Part shown: one piece after another, positions 48,510 through 57,551 of the stretch
Layout of the letters: every line of letters begins with the position of its first letter
Position numbering within the stretch: position 1 is the stretch's first letter
Assembly: GCA_035478435.1 (NCBI GenBank)
Contig: DATIJT010000005.1
Coordinates: 1 to 64,000, forward strand
DNA: 64,000 nt
Direction: 5' to 3'
DNA from: DATLRC01 sp035478435
Lineage (GTDB): Bacteria > Patescibacteriota > Saccharimonadia > Saccharimonadales > UBA4665
The notes under the pieces: generated by a model
Seen by the model: the letters and a program-made list of their open reading frames with translations, nothing else
Told to the model about the DNA's origin: nothing
Databases searched by the model: none
Position numbers and translations under genes: made by a program

Positions 48510-48575
48510 GTCATTCCAGTGAAGGCTGGCCGTTCGAGGCTCTGAGGAGCCCTCAGGCTATCGAAGAGAATCCAG
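48510..48575 (+). repeat. REP-like palindrome, copy 4, interrupted by a 39-bp palindromic insert
   Basis: GTCATTCCAGTGAAGGCTGG (48510-48529) and AATCCAG (48569-48575) are the two parts of the same REP as copy 1. The insert (48530-48568) is itself palindromic (TTCGA...TCGAA). Its reverse complement matches the in-frame insert in ileS at 19896-19943. Confidence 0.75.
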
Positions 48576-48591
48576 TCAAAGAAATCCTTCA

Positions 48592-48836
48592 GTTCTTTCC
48601 AAGAACCAATTCTTTCTACTTTTGGTGGCAAAAGTAGAGCAAAAGCCACCGGCCAACGTGCCAGCTTGAAGCATCTGTAGCTAAAAAAGTAGCTTGCATC
48701 CGGAACTCCTCACAAACTTGCCACTGGCAACTTTGCTCGTCAAACAACCGGATGAAGCCAAGCCCGCTACTTTTTGACTACATATGCTCAGGCTGGCACT
48801 CAAAGGCCGGCCCCCAGCTCAAAACTCAATTGGGCA
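48592..48836 (-). repeat. structured element, copy 4 (right half only, minus strand)
   Basis: Read on the minus strand it matches the right half of copies 1 to 3: ATGTAGTCAAAAAGTAGCGG, then GTTTGACGAGCAAAG, TTGCC-AGT-GGCAA, GTTTGTGAGGAGTTCCGG, then GCTACTTTTTTAGCTAC and the terminal hairpin CTACTTTTG/CAAAAGTAG. The stem above GTTTGACGA reads CATCCGG/CCGGATG, again changed on both sides compared with CCTTCGG/CCGAAGG in copy 1. The left half, with the 13-bp stem, is absent. Confidence 0.8.
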
Positions 48837-48944
48837 TGAGCAGTTATGGTAAAAGGCGAACGGTTAATGTCTGCCCTTGTCAGTGTGGCGTACAATATAG
48901 ATAGGCCGGTTTATTTAAACCCCAGGCCTAGAAGGAGCACTTTT

Positions 48945-49307
48945 ATGGTACAAAAATTCGAGATACGGGGCGTCCACTTTAAGTTGGACGATCATCTACG
49001 GAAATACGCCACCAAAAAGATCGGCAAACTCGACAAATACCTCTCCCGCCACAACCGGCAAAGTGCCCACACCGAAGTCTTTTTGAAAGAAAGCAAAGCC
49101 AAAGATAAAAAACAGTGCACCTGTGAGGTGACTATGTATCTGCCGCACGATACTATCAACTTGAAAGAAAGCACGCTCAACATGTACGCGGCGATCGACA
49201 TCGTCGAAGCCAAGCTAAAAATGCAACTCAAGAAGTACAAAGACCGCCACAGTAGCGGCAAATTGCACCGCCATCTATTCCACCGCTTCCGCCGCCAAGC
49301 CGCCTAG
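48945..49307 (+). CDS. hpf: ribosome hibernation promoting factor, short form
   Basis: Binds the 30S decoding centre and stops translation in resting cells. It has 120 residues. The beta-alpha-beta-beta-beta-alpha family is seen in FEIRGVHFKLDDHLRKYATK, VFLKESKAKDKKQ and LNMYAAIDIVEAKLKMQLKK, with a basic C-terminus. It lacks the dimerising C-terminal domain of long HPF. The start at 48945 has AAGGAG 8 nt upstream. A longer open frame beginning at 48846 runs through the repeat region and lacks support. Confidence 0.92.
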   Translation: MVQKFEIRGVHFKLDDHLRKYATKKIGKLDKYLSRHNRQSAHTEVFLKESKAKDKKQCTCEVTMYLPHDTINLKESTLNMYAAIDIVEAKLKMQLKKYKDRHSSGKLHRHLFHRFRRQAA

Positions 49308-49443
49308 GCAACTCCGCGCAGACCAGAGGGAAGGCAGGAAAGCAATATTTATAATTTGTACCGCGTTTGTGACGATCGGAAAGTTTGCGGTACAAATTCA
49401 GAAGTGGCCTAGGATTAATAGGCATGCATACGAAACATAAGCA

Positions 49444-49472
49444 TTGACAAATTAGCAAATATTTGCTAATAT
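49444..49472 (+). promoter_or_regulatory. consensus promoter with a 20-bp palindromic operator
   Basis: TTGACA (49444-49449), a 17-nt spacer and TAATAT (49467-49472). The spacer and the start of the -10 box hold the perfect palindrome ATTAGCAAATATTTGCTAAT (49451-49470). A repressor bound here would block the promoter. A further ATTTGC lies just downstream. This is the strongest promoter seen in the window and the clearest operator-like site. Confidence 0.8.
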
Positions 49473-49505
49473 ATTTGCAGGTTAAAACAGATAAAAAGGA
49501 AAAAT

Positions 49506-49997
49506 ATGGCCGAAAAATTAGAAAGCCTTGCACTACCAGAACCATATCATGAGGATATGATGAAAGCCGTCGAAGATGCCCGCCGTGCGGTGCGAGGGAC
49601 AGCAGACAGCCGCTTTAGTAATGCTGGACACTTTGGCCTGGAAGGTATGGGTAACCAGCTAGGTCCTCATGTTAGTGAAAGTATAAGTATTAATCCACAT
49701 AGTGATAATCCGGAAGCTACTGAAGCGCATAATATCGTCGCTATTAACGAAAAACGATTAACTGATAAGTATCCTAGCCCTTACTCTAATTACGATGCTC
49801 GTATCGAATGGAGGGGTGGTAACCCTTCGGATGTAGTAAAAAATAGTGTAAAGGTGAGTCGGGTGGACAGTAGAGGTGAAAGATATAATCATACTTTCAA
49901 AAATCCTGATACGGCTCGAAAATTTGCGGACCTGATTGCCAGGCAGGTGACTCGTCGGGCTGAAGCGGCTAAGGCGGAACAGCGAAGAGCAGCCTAA
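49506..49997 (+). CDS. hypothetical protein under an operator-bearing promoter
   Basis: A 163-residue soluble protein I do not recognise. AAAAAGGA stands about 9 nt before the ATG. The N-terminus is helical and acidic (LPEPYHEDMMKAVEDARRAV), the middle is Ser/Asn/His-rich (ESISINPHSDNPEATEAHN), and the C-terminus is helical and basic (FADLIARQVTRRAEAAKAEQ). No cysteine or hydrophobic segment is present. The tightly controlled promoter and closeness to hpf suggest a stress- or phase-regulated protein, which is inference. Confidence 0.7.
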   Translation: MAEKLESLALPEPYHEDMMKAVEDARRAVRGTADSRFSNAGHFGLEGMGNQLGPHVSESISINPHSDNPEATEAHNIVAINEKRLTDKYPSPYSNYDARIEWRGGNPSDVVKNSVKVSRVDSRGERYNHTFKNPDTARKFADLIARQVTRRAEAAKAEQRRAA

Positions 49998-50139
49998 ATA
50001 GTCTTTTACGGCCAAAAATCAGTTCCTCTAGGAGCTGTATTTATTTTCGAATAAATAGGGGTCGATTTTGCCTCAATAAAACGGTACAATGTTTTAGATA
50101 GTTTTGTTGACTCTTGGATAGGGAGACGTTGATAAGCGT

Positions 50140-52740
50140 ATGAATATTGTTTTTAAGAAAATTTTGGGTGATCCGCAGGCTCGGACGCTGAAACGCCTGC
50201 GCAAACGGGTCGGCGCCATTAATGCTTTGGCCGATAAATATACCAAGCTGACTGACAAAGAGCTGAAGGAGCAGACAGCGGTGCTTAAAAGTCGGCTCAA
50301 AAAAGAATCATTAGACCAGATTTTGCCCGATGCTTTCGCCGTGGCGCGCGAAGCTGCTACCCGCGCGCTGGGCCAGCGGCACTTCGATGTCCAGCTGATC
50401 GGCGGCATGGTGCTGCACGAGGGCAACGTTGCCGAGATGAAGACTGGTGAAGGCAAGACGCTGGTGGCCACGCTACCAGTTTATTTAAATGCCCTGACCG
50501 AAAAGGGCGTACATGTTATAACCGTCAACGACTACCTAGCCCAGCGCGACGCCGGCTGGATGGGCCAGGTTTATAGTTTCTTGGGCCTAAGCGTCGGGGT
50601 AATTATGGCCGACCATTCTTTTATTTACGACCCGGAATTTACCAATACCGAGCACGAGGACGAGCGCTTCCGGCACCTCAAACCGGCTAGCCGCCAGGAC
50701 GCTTACGCCGCGGACATCACTTACGGCACTAACAACGAATACGGCTTTGACTATTTGCGTGACAACATGGTGCGTGAGACGGATCAGTTAAGGCAACGTG
50801 ATTTGCACTACGCTATTGTTGACGAAGTGGACTCGATTTTAATCGATGAGGCCCGCACGCCACTGATTATCTCCTCGCCGAGCGTCACCAGCGGTAACGC
50901 TTACGCCCAGTTCGCTAAAACGGTGCTACAACTTAAACCTGAAGTTGATTATGAAGTCGACGAAAAGCGCAAAACCGTCATCCTCACCGACAAGGGCGTC
51001 GAAAAAATGGAAAAGGCGCTTGGTATTGACAGCCTCTACGCCTCGGAGAACATCCGCACCATTTACCACTTGCAGCAAGCCCTGCGCGCCCAAACGCTGT
51101 TTAAGCGCGACAAAGACTACGTGGTGACCCATGACGGCGAAGTCGTGATTGTCGATGAGTTCACCGGCCGCCTGCTGCCCGGCCGGCGCTATAACGAAGG
51201 TTTGCACCAGGCCATCGAAGCCAAAGAAGGCGTGGAAGTCCAGCAAGAAAGCATGACGCTGGCCACCATTTCGTTCCAGAACTACTTCCGTTTGTACGAA
51301 AAACTGGCTGGCATGACCGGTACGGCGCTGACTGAAGCTGAGGAGTTCCACCAAATCTACAAACTGGATGTAGTAGACATTCCGCCGAACAAATCAATTG
51401 TGCGGGCCGACAAACCGGACCGGATTTATAAAACCGAAGCCGCCAAATTCAAGGCCATTGCCCAAGAGGTAAAAGCCCTGCACACCAAAGGCCAGCCGGT
51501 GCTACTCGGTACGGTTTCGATTGAAAAAAACGAACACCTGGCTAATTTACTGACTAAGGCCGGCGTGCCGCACCAGATATTAAATGCTAAAAACAATGAA
51601 CGGGAGGCCAAAATCGTCGCCCAGGCGGGTGAATCGGGTGCCGTGACACTGGCCACCAACATCGCCGGGCGGGGAACAGACATTGTATTAGGTGAAGGTG
51701 TTAAAGAATTGGGCGGCCTGTTTGTACTCGGCAGCGAGCGGCATGAATCACGCCGCATCGACAACCAGTTGCGTGGCCGCAGTGGCCGGCAGGGTGATCC
51801 GGGCGTGACCCAGTTTTTCGTCAGTACCGAAGATGATTTGATGCGGATTTTTGGTGGCGAACGCATCGCTTCCATTATGGACCGGCTGAGTGTGGATGAA
51901 GACACGCCGATTGAAAACCGGGTGATCTCCAAAGCCCTGGAAGGCGCCCAGAAAAAAGTCGAAGGCTTTCACTTTGACCAGCGCAAAAACGTCGTCCAGT
52001 ACGACGATGTAATGAACCGCCACCGCAAGGCCACTTACGCTATGCGCCGCGAAATTTTAATGCAGGCGGACATTGCCAAACGGATTAAGATCTTCATCGA
52101 AGAAGAAGCGCGTTCCCTAGCTAACTCGCCGCTACTGCTAACCGATGAGCTGGAAGACGTCCTAAAGGAAATATTCCCATTCAGCGAGACCGAGCTAGAC
52201 CGGCTATTTGGCGCTGACGCTACTAAATTCGAGCAGGTACTGCTCAAGGAAGCTAAAGATTTGTATGCCGCCCGGGAAACGGCCTTTACGCCTGAAATAA
52301 TGCGCAAAGTGGAACGAGACATTTACCTGCAAGTGCTCGATAACCTGTGGATGCAGCACTTGGAAAACATGGACCATCTGCGCGAAGGCATCCACTGGAT
52401 GAGCGTGGGCCAGCAGGATCCGCTGGTCGAATACCGCCGCCGCGGCCAACTGCTGTTCGAGCAAATGCAAAATAGCCTGCGGCATGACATCTTGCGGGCG
52501 CTCTTCCACGCCCAGCCGGTGGATGAGTCGGAGCTGGAGCGTCCGGTAGAAACCGAACTGACCCGTGCTGCCCGCGGTTCCGTGGATAACGCTTCGCAAA
52601 TCAACACTTCCCAAACTGAATTTGAAGAACAAGACTTCAAACGGACTGCCAATCAGCCCAAGAATAAGACTGAAGAAGCGAGAAAGAAGGCCCGGAAGAA
52701 TGAAAGAAAACGCAAAACCAAAGCCCGCCGCAGAAAATAG
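50140..52740 (+). CDS. secA: preprotein translocase ATPase SecA
   Basis: The motor that drives unfolded proteins through SecYEG. It has 866 residues. Walker A is EMKTGEGKTLVATLP and the DEAD-like motif is YAIVDEVDSILIDEARTP. The preprotein-binding, helicase 2 (TNIAGRGTDIVLGEGV) and helical scaffold domains (QYDDVMNRHRKATYAMR) are complete. The C-terminus is Lys/Arg-rich (KARKNERKRKTKARRRK) with no CxC...CH zinc motif, so it would not bind SecB in the usual way. TACAAT (50085-50090) gives a leader of about 43 nt. Confidence 0.96.
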   Translation: MNIVFKKILGDPQARTLKRLRKRVGAINALADKYTKLTDKELKEQTAVLKSRLKKESLDQILPDAFAVAREAATRALGQRHFDVQLIGGMVLHEGNVAEMKTGEGKTLVATLPVYLNALTEKGVHVITVNDYLAQRDAGWMGQVYSFLGLSVGVIMADHSFIYDPEFTNTEHEDERFRHLKPASRQDAYAADITYGTNNEYGFDYLRDNMVRETDQLRQRDLHYAIVDEVDSILIDEARTPLIISSPSVTSGNAYAQFAKTVLQLKPEVDYEVDEKRKTVILTDKGVEKMEKALGIDSLYASENIRTIYHLQQALRAQTLFKRDKDYVVTHDGEVVIVDEFTGRLLPGRRYNEGLHQAIEAKEGVEVQQESMTLATISFQNYFRLYEKLAGMTGTALTEAEEFHQIYKLDVVDIPPNKSIVRADKPDRIYKTEAAKFKAIAQEVKALHTKGQPVLLGTVSIEKNEHLANLLTKAGVPHQILNAKNNEREAKIVAQAGESGAVTLATNIAGRGTDIVLGEGVKELGGLFVLGSERHESRRIDNQLRGRSGRQGDPGVTQFFVSTEDDLMRIFGGERIASIMDRLSVDEDTPIENRVISKALEGAQKKVEGFHFDQRKNVVQYDDVMNRHRKATYAMRREILMQADIAKRIKIFIEEEARSLANSPLLLTDELEDVLKEIFPFSETELDRLFGADATKFEQVLLKEAKDLYAARETAFTPEIMRKVERDIYLQVLDNLWMQHLENMDHLREGIHWMSVGQQDPLVEYRRRGQLLFEQMQNSLRHDILRALFHAQPVDESELERPVETELTRAARGSVDNASQINTSQTEFEEQDFKRTANQPKNKTEEARKKARKNERKRKTKARRRK

Positions 52741-52877
52741 GAATTAGAAACTAGAAAATAGGGAAGATCATGCATTTTAGAATAAACCCAAAACACCTTT
52801 TAAACTTAAAATCCAGGCACCTAACCAGTTTTAGCCACATTACTAATCACTATTTCCTAATTACTAGTTTCTAAATC
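52741..52877. repeat. word-repeat inverted repeat (GAAACTAG/AATTAGG) between secA and the M16 gene
   Basis: The left arm GAATTAGAAACTAGAAAATAG (first 20 bases at 52741-52760) pairs with the right arm CTATTTCCTAATTACTAGTT near 52849-52868. The words GAAACTAG, AATTAG and GAAATAG are shared with the hairpin between ftsE and ftsX (58846-58940). Confidence 0.7.
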
Positions 52878-54182
52878 ATGAAGCACACAGTTTCTGAAAT
52901 CATTCTTAAAAATGGTGCCCGAGGCCTGCTGATCCATATTCCGCATGCCAGCGTCATGACTTTCGACTTTAATTTTCGGGCCGGAGAATATTTGGTAGAC
53001 CCTAAAAAATGGGAAGTACCCCACTTGATGGAGCATGTGTTGCTGGGTGCCAACGAACTAATACCCAAAGCCCGCGATTTCCAAGCCGAGCTCGAAAAAA
53101 ACGGCGCTTACTCTAACGCAACGACTAGTGTTTACGATATTACTTATGAAGCAGAATGCGCCGATTTTGAATGGGACAGGGTGCTCGGTTTGCTGCTGGT
53201 AGCCATTACCAAGCCGCTGTTCCTAGAAGAAGAATTTATCGCCGAGTTCGGCAATGTTCAAGAAGAGATGGCTGCCCGGGCGAACAACCATTTCCGGCGC
53301 CTCAGCTTAGAAATGCGTAAACACTTGGGCATGCTCGTCAAAACCGATGCCGAACGCCTGGCGCTCATGCCGAACGTCAGTGTTAAGGATGTCCGCGAGC
53401 ACTATGAGCGCACCCATAGTGCCGCCAACTTACGGTTTGTGATAGCTGGCAACTTAACAGCCAGACGTTCAGAAGCTGTCCAGAACCTGATAGCCAATAT
53501 TGACTTGCCAGCCAAGGGCAAGCGTTTTATCTTGCCTAATGAAATTCCTCGTCGCTTGGAAAGCCCGGTGTATGTCCATAACGAAACAGTCGAAAACCTT
53601 TATTTTTACCTGGATACTTTTATGCGTAGACGGATGAGCGACCCGGAGATTGACGCCCTGAATCTCATTAATACCATGCTGACGGAGACCTTGTATTCGC
53701 GCATTTTGGGAACTGCTCGGGAACGCGGCTTAGTTTATGGCATGAACTCCGGCTTGGCCCAAACTAAAAATGCCAGCAACTGGTGGTTTGGCGCCCAAGT
53801 CTCGGACAAAAACGCCCCGGCGTTGTTCAACATCATAGTCCATGAATTAGAAAAAGTGATGGAAGGTCAGGTAGACGAAGAAGAGATAGAGACCACTAAA
53901 CAATACGCTCTGGGGCGTTTCCAGCGCTCCGCCCAAACGGTTGGTGGCACTGCGGCGGGCTACGCTGGGCGTTACTTCTTCGACGAGGTGGTTGAAAATT
54001 ATTATCAAATCCCGGCCCGCATCAATGCTATCGAAAAAGACCAGATTATAAACATTGCCAGGGCCTTGTTCGCGGATAATATCTGGGGCTTTGGCGTGCT
54101 AGGCGGTACCGGCGAGCAATTTACCCATGAACTGTTTAACCTGGTAGCTCCGCTTTGGAGCCATGAACTTGTGAAGGCTTAG
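52878..54182 (+). CDS. M16-family zinc peptidase (insulinase-like)
   Basis: A 434-residue M16 protein with N-terminal catalytic half and C-terminal inactive half. The inverted zinc motif is VPHLMEHVLLGANEL (HxxEH), with the third ligand Glu in NVQEEMAAR about 75 residues later. There is no signal peptide, so the enzyme is cytoplasmic or surface-released by another way. In many bacteria such proteins come as pairs, but here there is only one gene. prfB follows after 3 nt, so the two are co-transcribed. Confidence 0.88.
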   Translation: MKHTVSEIILKNGARGLLIHIPHASVMTFDFNFRAGEYLVDPKKWEVPHLMEHVLLGANELIPKARDFQAELEKNGAYSNATTSVYDITYEAECADFEWDRVLGLLLVAITKPLFLEEEFIAEFGNVQEEMAARANNHFRRLSLEMRKHLGMLVKTDAERLALMPNVSVKDVREHYERTHSAANLRFVIAGNLTARRSEAVQNLIANIDLPAKGKRFILPNEIPRRLESPVYVHNETVENLYFYLDTFMRRRMSDPEIDALNLINTMLTETLYSRILGTARERGLVYGMNSGLAQTKNASNWWFGAQVSDKNAPALFNIIVHELEKVMEGQVDEEEIETTKQYALGRFQRSAQTVGGTAAGYAGRYFFDEVVENYYQIPARINAIEKDQIINIARALFADNIWGFGVLGGTGEQFTHELFNLVAPLWSHELVKA

Positions 54183-54185
54183 GCT

Positions 54186-55277
54186 ATGGACGAAATCCTA
54201 AGCCGAAGTCAAGCGCTAAACATTCAAATTAACGTAGCCCTTGAGCGGCTAAAAATTACTGAACTTTCCAGCCAACTAGAGGATTTGAAGTCAGTCAGCC
54301 AACAGCAAGATTTCTGGCAAGATACTAATTTCGCCCAGGACACTATGAAAAGGATTGCCAAGCTGGAGCTGCAGATCCAGCCTTGGCAAGAATTGCAAAA
54401 GGGCACCCAGGATTTGCTGGAATTGTTAGCCCTTAAAGATCCAGCTATGGCTAGTGAACTAGAGCAGCAATTTCAAGAACTGAACTCTAAATATGAATCA
54501 CTTAAGGAAGACATGAAGCTAACTGGCCCATACGACGACCATGATGCCATCTTGACACTCTCAGCCGGGGCCGGAGGCACTGATGCTCAAGATTGGACAC
54601 AAATTTTACTCAGGATGTATCTCCGTTATTTTGAAAAAAACGGCTGGAAGGTCACTACTGTGGATGAATCTCCGGGCGAAGAAGCGGGCCTCAAAAGCAT
54701 AACTTTGGAAGTCGAAGGGCCTTACGTTTACGGCAAACTAAAAGCTGAACAAGGAGTTCATCGTTTGGTCAGGCTATCGCCATTCAATGCTGACAATCTG
54801 CGCCAAACCAGTTTCGCCAAAGCCGAAGTAGCACCTAAGATTGATCGCCCAGACGAAATCGAATTAGACGAAAAAGACTTGAAGATTGACGTTTACCGGA
54901 GCGGCGGCCACGGCGGCCAAAGCGTTAATACTACCGACTCGGCGGTTCGAATTACCCATTTGCCAACCGGCATAACCGTTGCTATCCAGAACGAACGCTC
55001 CCAACTCCAGAACAAGGAAACGGCCTTGACCATCCTCCGGTCAAAACTAGCCCAGATGCAGTTGGAGCAACACGCCGAAAAGCTGGGCGAGCTAAAGGGC
55101 CCTAACCAATCGGCCGAGTGGGGCAACCAGATCCGCAGCTACGTCCTGCACCCTTACAAGCAAGTTAAAGATTTGCGCACTAAATACGAAACCAGCGATG
55201 TAGAAGCGGTCCTGGACGGTGACCTAGATAGCCTAATCAACGCTTACTTAGACCAACAATTTGGCAATACTCCATAA
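54186..55277 (+). CDS. prfB: peptide chain release factor 2
   Basis: Recognises UAA and UGA stops. It has 363 residues. The anticodon-like motif is RLSPFNAD with SPF of RF2, and GGQ is in GGHGGQSVNTTDSAVR. The N-terminal coiled-coil domain is intact. The frame is continuous from the ATG, so the autoregulatory +1 frameshift found in many bacteria is absent. With RF2 present, UGA is a true stop in this genome. Confidence 0.95.
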   Translation: MDEILSRSQALNIQINVALERLKITELSSQLEDLKSVSQQQDFWQDTNFAQDTMKRIAKLELQIQPWQELQKGTQDLLELLALKDPAMASELEQQFQELNSKYESLKEDMKLTGPYDDHDAILTLSAGAGGTDAQDWTQILLRMYLRYFEKNGWKVTTVDESPGEEAGLKSITLEVEGPYVYGKLKAEQGVHRLVRLSPFNADNLRQTSFAKAEVAPKIDRPDEIELDEKDLKIDVYRSGGHGGQSVNTTDSAVRITHLPTGITVAIQNERSQLQNKETALTILRSKLAQMQLEQHAEKLGELKGPNQSAEWGNQIRSYVLHPYKQVKDLRTKYETSDVEAVLDGDLDSLINAYLDQQFGNTP

Positions 55278-55289
55278 CTAGTATATAAT
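55261..55289 (+). promoter_or_regulatory. promoter of the 55300 gene
   Basis: TTGGCA (55261-55266), a 17-nt spacer and TATAAT (55284-55289), 10 nt before ATG 55300. The promoter overlaps the 3' end of prfB. Confidence 0.6.
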
Positions 55290-55299
55290 AGTAAATATT

Positions 55300-55569
55300 A
55301 TGAGTCCTTTTTCTAGAGCCGCGGAACTACAGGGGCAAACTTCCAGGGAGCGGGATATAAGAAATAGGCTCGCCATTGGTGGCGTGGCGCTCTGGGTTAT
55401 AGGTGTGGCTATGGCAGCAGCAACCTTCAAATATGGTGCGTTTGAGGGCTTTGCTACTTTGGGAGGCGGTTTTGTGGTTGAAGGCGTAGCCGTGGAAAAA
55501 GCCGCCTGGAATTACCACGCCCAGACTGCCAATGGAGCCCAACTAGAACTCGAACCCTCGACGCCTTGA
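55300..55569 (+). CDS. small membrane protein, hypothetical
   Basis: An 89-residue protein. A polar N-terminus (AAELQGQTSRERDIRNRLA) is followed by two hydrophobic stretches, GGVALWVIGVAMAAATF and GFATLGGGFVVEGVAV, then a short polar tail. It may be a two-helix membrane protein. The family is not recognised. It has its own nearly leaderless promoter between prfB and the glycosidase-like gene. Confidence 0.6.
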   Translation: MSPFSRAAELQGQTSRERDIRNRLAIGGVALWVIGVAMAAATFKYGAFEGFATLGGGFVVEGVAVEKAAWNYHAQTANGAQLELEPSTP

Positions 55570-55662
55570 TCAACGCCCACTCAAAAATAATCCCTAACCT
55601 CGCCAGTTATATGTTAGGCTATAACTAACATAAGCATAACTGTCATGCAAGAGGGAAAAGAT

Positions 55663-57480
55663 ATGTCAGAAGCAGTCGTCAGTACCACTACTAAAAGGCA
55701 GTGGTTGGACCAAAATGTATTGCTAGTACTTGTGGCGCTCTTAGTAGGCTTAATCGGGGCGCGTTTGCTAACTATTAGTAAGGCCAGCAGCCTAGTGCCA
55801 AGCGCGCCAATCAGCGCTATGGCGCTTGACTCAGGCCAGCAAAACTATTTGGGCGATACCAGCAAATACAAGTACGTTATCTTAGAAGATTCCATGTATG
55901 CCTCGGTGCCGGCTATAAAGTCGGCCAATCCAGGTACAAAAGTACTGGTTTATAAAAACGTGGCCGCTACGCGCAATGATTGCCAGTACGATAGCCATCG
56001 TTCCAGCGGCGTTAGTTACTGCTATGCCAAAACCAATCATCCGGAATGGTTCATCAAAGATTCAGCCGGCAACCCTTTTGCCTTTTGTGACTATTCGCTG
56101 CTTTACTGGATGGATGTGGGCAACAGTGCCTACCAGCAGCAATGGTTAAGCGATGTCGTCAGCAATGCTAAAGCCGATGGTTTTGACGGCGTGTTTATGG
56201 ACGATACCAACACCCACCCCGGTCACTGCAAAGATAACGGCGGCCTGGTCTCGGCCTTGCCGTCATATACGGATATGGCTTATGGCGAAGCTATGAAAGC
56301 TTTTATAGCTAACGTTGGCCCCGGCCTAAAGGCTAATGGTTTGTTGGCAATGCCTAACATCAGTGCTGATCCCTGGACTAGCTGGCAAGAGGATGACGCT
56401 TTGGCTATGGTACCTAACATTTCGGTCTTTTTCCGCGAACACTTCATGCACTGGACACCTGATAACCCCAGTGTCTTTAAGGACAATGAGTGGGCCGCCG
56501 TAGAGAAGCAAATGGAAGATGTCGGTAGGACTGGCGATTATTTGGCAAATACTTACTCTGACAATTCTACACAGAACGAGAACACTATGGTTTATGCCAG
56601 GGCCTCGTTTTTACTAGCGTGGAACGGCAGTAGCGCCAGCGCTTTCCAATACCATGTAGATTGCCAATGCGATTCTTACAACCCTATCTGGGCCCAAGAT
56701 ATTGGTACGCCCTCGTCGGCCCGCTACCAGGTTGGCCCGGCTTGGCGCCGTGAATTTAGTGGCGGTACGGCTATTGTCAATCCATCGTCCAGCCAATCAG
56801 TTACTGCAAGCCTTGGCGGTAGCTACACCGACGCTAAGGGCTCGACAGTCAGCAGCGTAACACTGGCGCCGGCTTCGGCAGTTATTTTGAAAAAGGCCGT
56901 TTCTACAGATACTACGCCACCTCAAGTTAGCTTGACGGCGCCTACCAGCGGAGCGACTTTGAGTTCTAAAGTTCAGGCCTCCGCTAGTGTTAATGATAAT
57001 GTCGGTGTGACTAGAATCGACTTCTATGTAGATTCGACTCTCAAACAAACTGGCAGTAGCAATACTTACAGCTGGGACACAACTAGCGCTGACAATGGCA
57101 GCCATAGTTTGCAGGCTAAAGCCTATGACGCGGCTGGCAATGTCGGCTCTTCGACAGCGGTGACCGTGAACGTAGACAACCCAGTTTCACCACCGACTGC
57201 CGATACAGTAGCACCGACCGTAACCATCTCTAGCCCCGCCAATGGCGCTAAAGTTTCGGGGAATGTCAACATATCGGCCCAAGCCGACGATAACGTGGCG
57301 GCAACCTATATTGAAGTTGATATAGACGGCAAACTTTACGCTTCGGCCCAGAGTAATACCTTGTCGGTCAGCTGGAACACCAGGTCCAAAAAGGTGCGTA
57401 GCGGTAGCCATACCATAAAAGTTATCGCCCACGACGATGCCGGCAACACCGGCAGCTCTTCGATCACAGTTACTAAATAG
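55663..57480 (+). CDS. secreted glycoside-hydrolase-like protein with two Ig-like domains (GHL15-like)
   Basis: A 605-residue surface protein. One N-terminal membrane helix (VLLVLVALLVGLIGARLL) anchors it outside. Residues 50 to about 400 resemble putative glycosyl hydrolase family GHL15 and related TIM-barrel proteins: KVLVYKNVAATRNDC, HPEWFIKDSAGNPFAF and especially GFDGVFMDDTNTHPG with paired Asp. Two Ig-like (Big-type) repeats follow, each starting DTTPPQVSLTAPTSG or DTVAPTVTISSPANG and ending near DAAGNVGSS / DDAGNTGSS. ATG 55663 is chosen for its GAGGGAAAAGAT leader. The substrate may be a polysaccharide on its own or a neighbour's surface. Confidence 0.75.
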   Translation: MSEAVVSTTTKRQWLDQNVLLVLVALLVGLIGARLLTISKASSLVPSAPISAMALDSGQQNYLGDTSKYKYVILEDSMYASVPAIKSANPGTKVLVYKNVAATRNDCQYDSHRSSGVSYCYAKTNHPEWFIKDSAGNPFAFCDYSLLYWMDVGNSAYQQQWLSDVVSNAKADGFDGVFMDDTNTHPGHCKDNGGLVSALPSYTDMAYGEAMKAFIANVGPGLKANGLLAMPNISADPWTSWQEDDALAMVPNISVFFREHFMHWTPDNPSVFKDNEWAAVEKQMEDVGRTGDYLANTYSDNSTQNENTMVYARASFLLAWNGSSASAFQYHVDCQCDSYNPIWAQDIGTPSSARYQVGPAWRREFSGGTAIVNPSSSQSVTASLGGSYTDAKGSTVSSVTLAPASAVILKKAVSTDTTPPQVSLTAPTSGATLSSKVQASASVNDNVGVTRIDFYVDSTLKQTGSSNTYSWDTTSADNGSHSLQAKAYDAAGNVGSSTAVTVNVDNPVSPPTADTVAPTVTISSPANGAKVSGNVNISAQADDNVAATYIEVDIDGKLYASAQSNTLSVSWNTRSKKVRSGSHTIKVIAHDDAGNTGSSSITVTK

Positions 57481-57515
57481 CCCCTCGCGGTAATAGATGG
57501 TTGAGAAGTTTGTGT

Positions 57516-57544
57516 TTGCTTATTAATAGATTATATTTCATAAT
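57516..57544 (+). promoter_or_regulatory. leaderless-type promoter of the 57552 gene
   Basis: TTGCTT (57516-57521), a 17-nt spacer and CATAAT (57539-57544), exactly 7 nt before ATG 57552. Confidence 0.7.
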
Positions 57545-57551
57545 CATTTCT

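Noticed and set aside
54186..54300. Programmed +1 frameshift in prfB
   Set aside because: The frame is open throughout from the ATG without an internal TGA.
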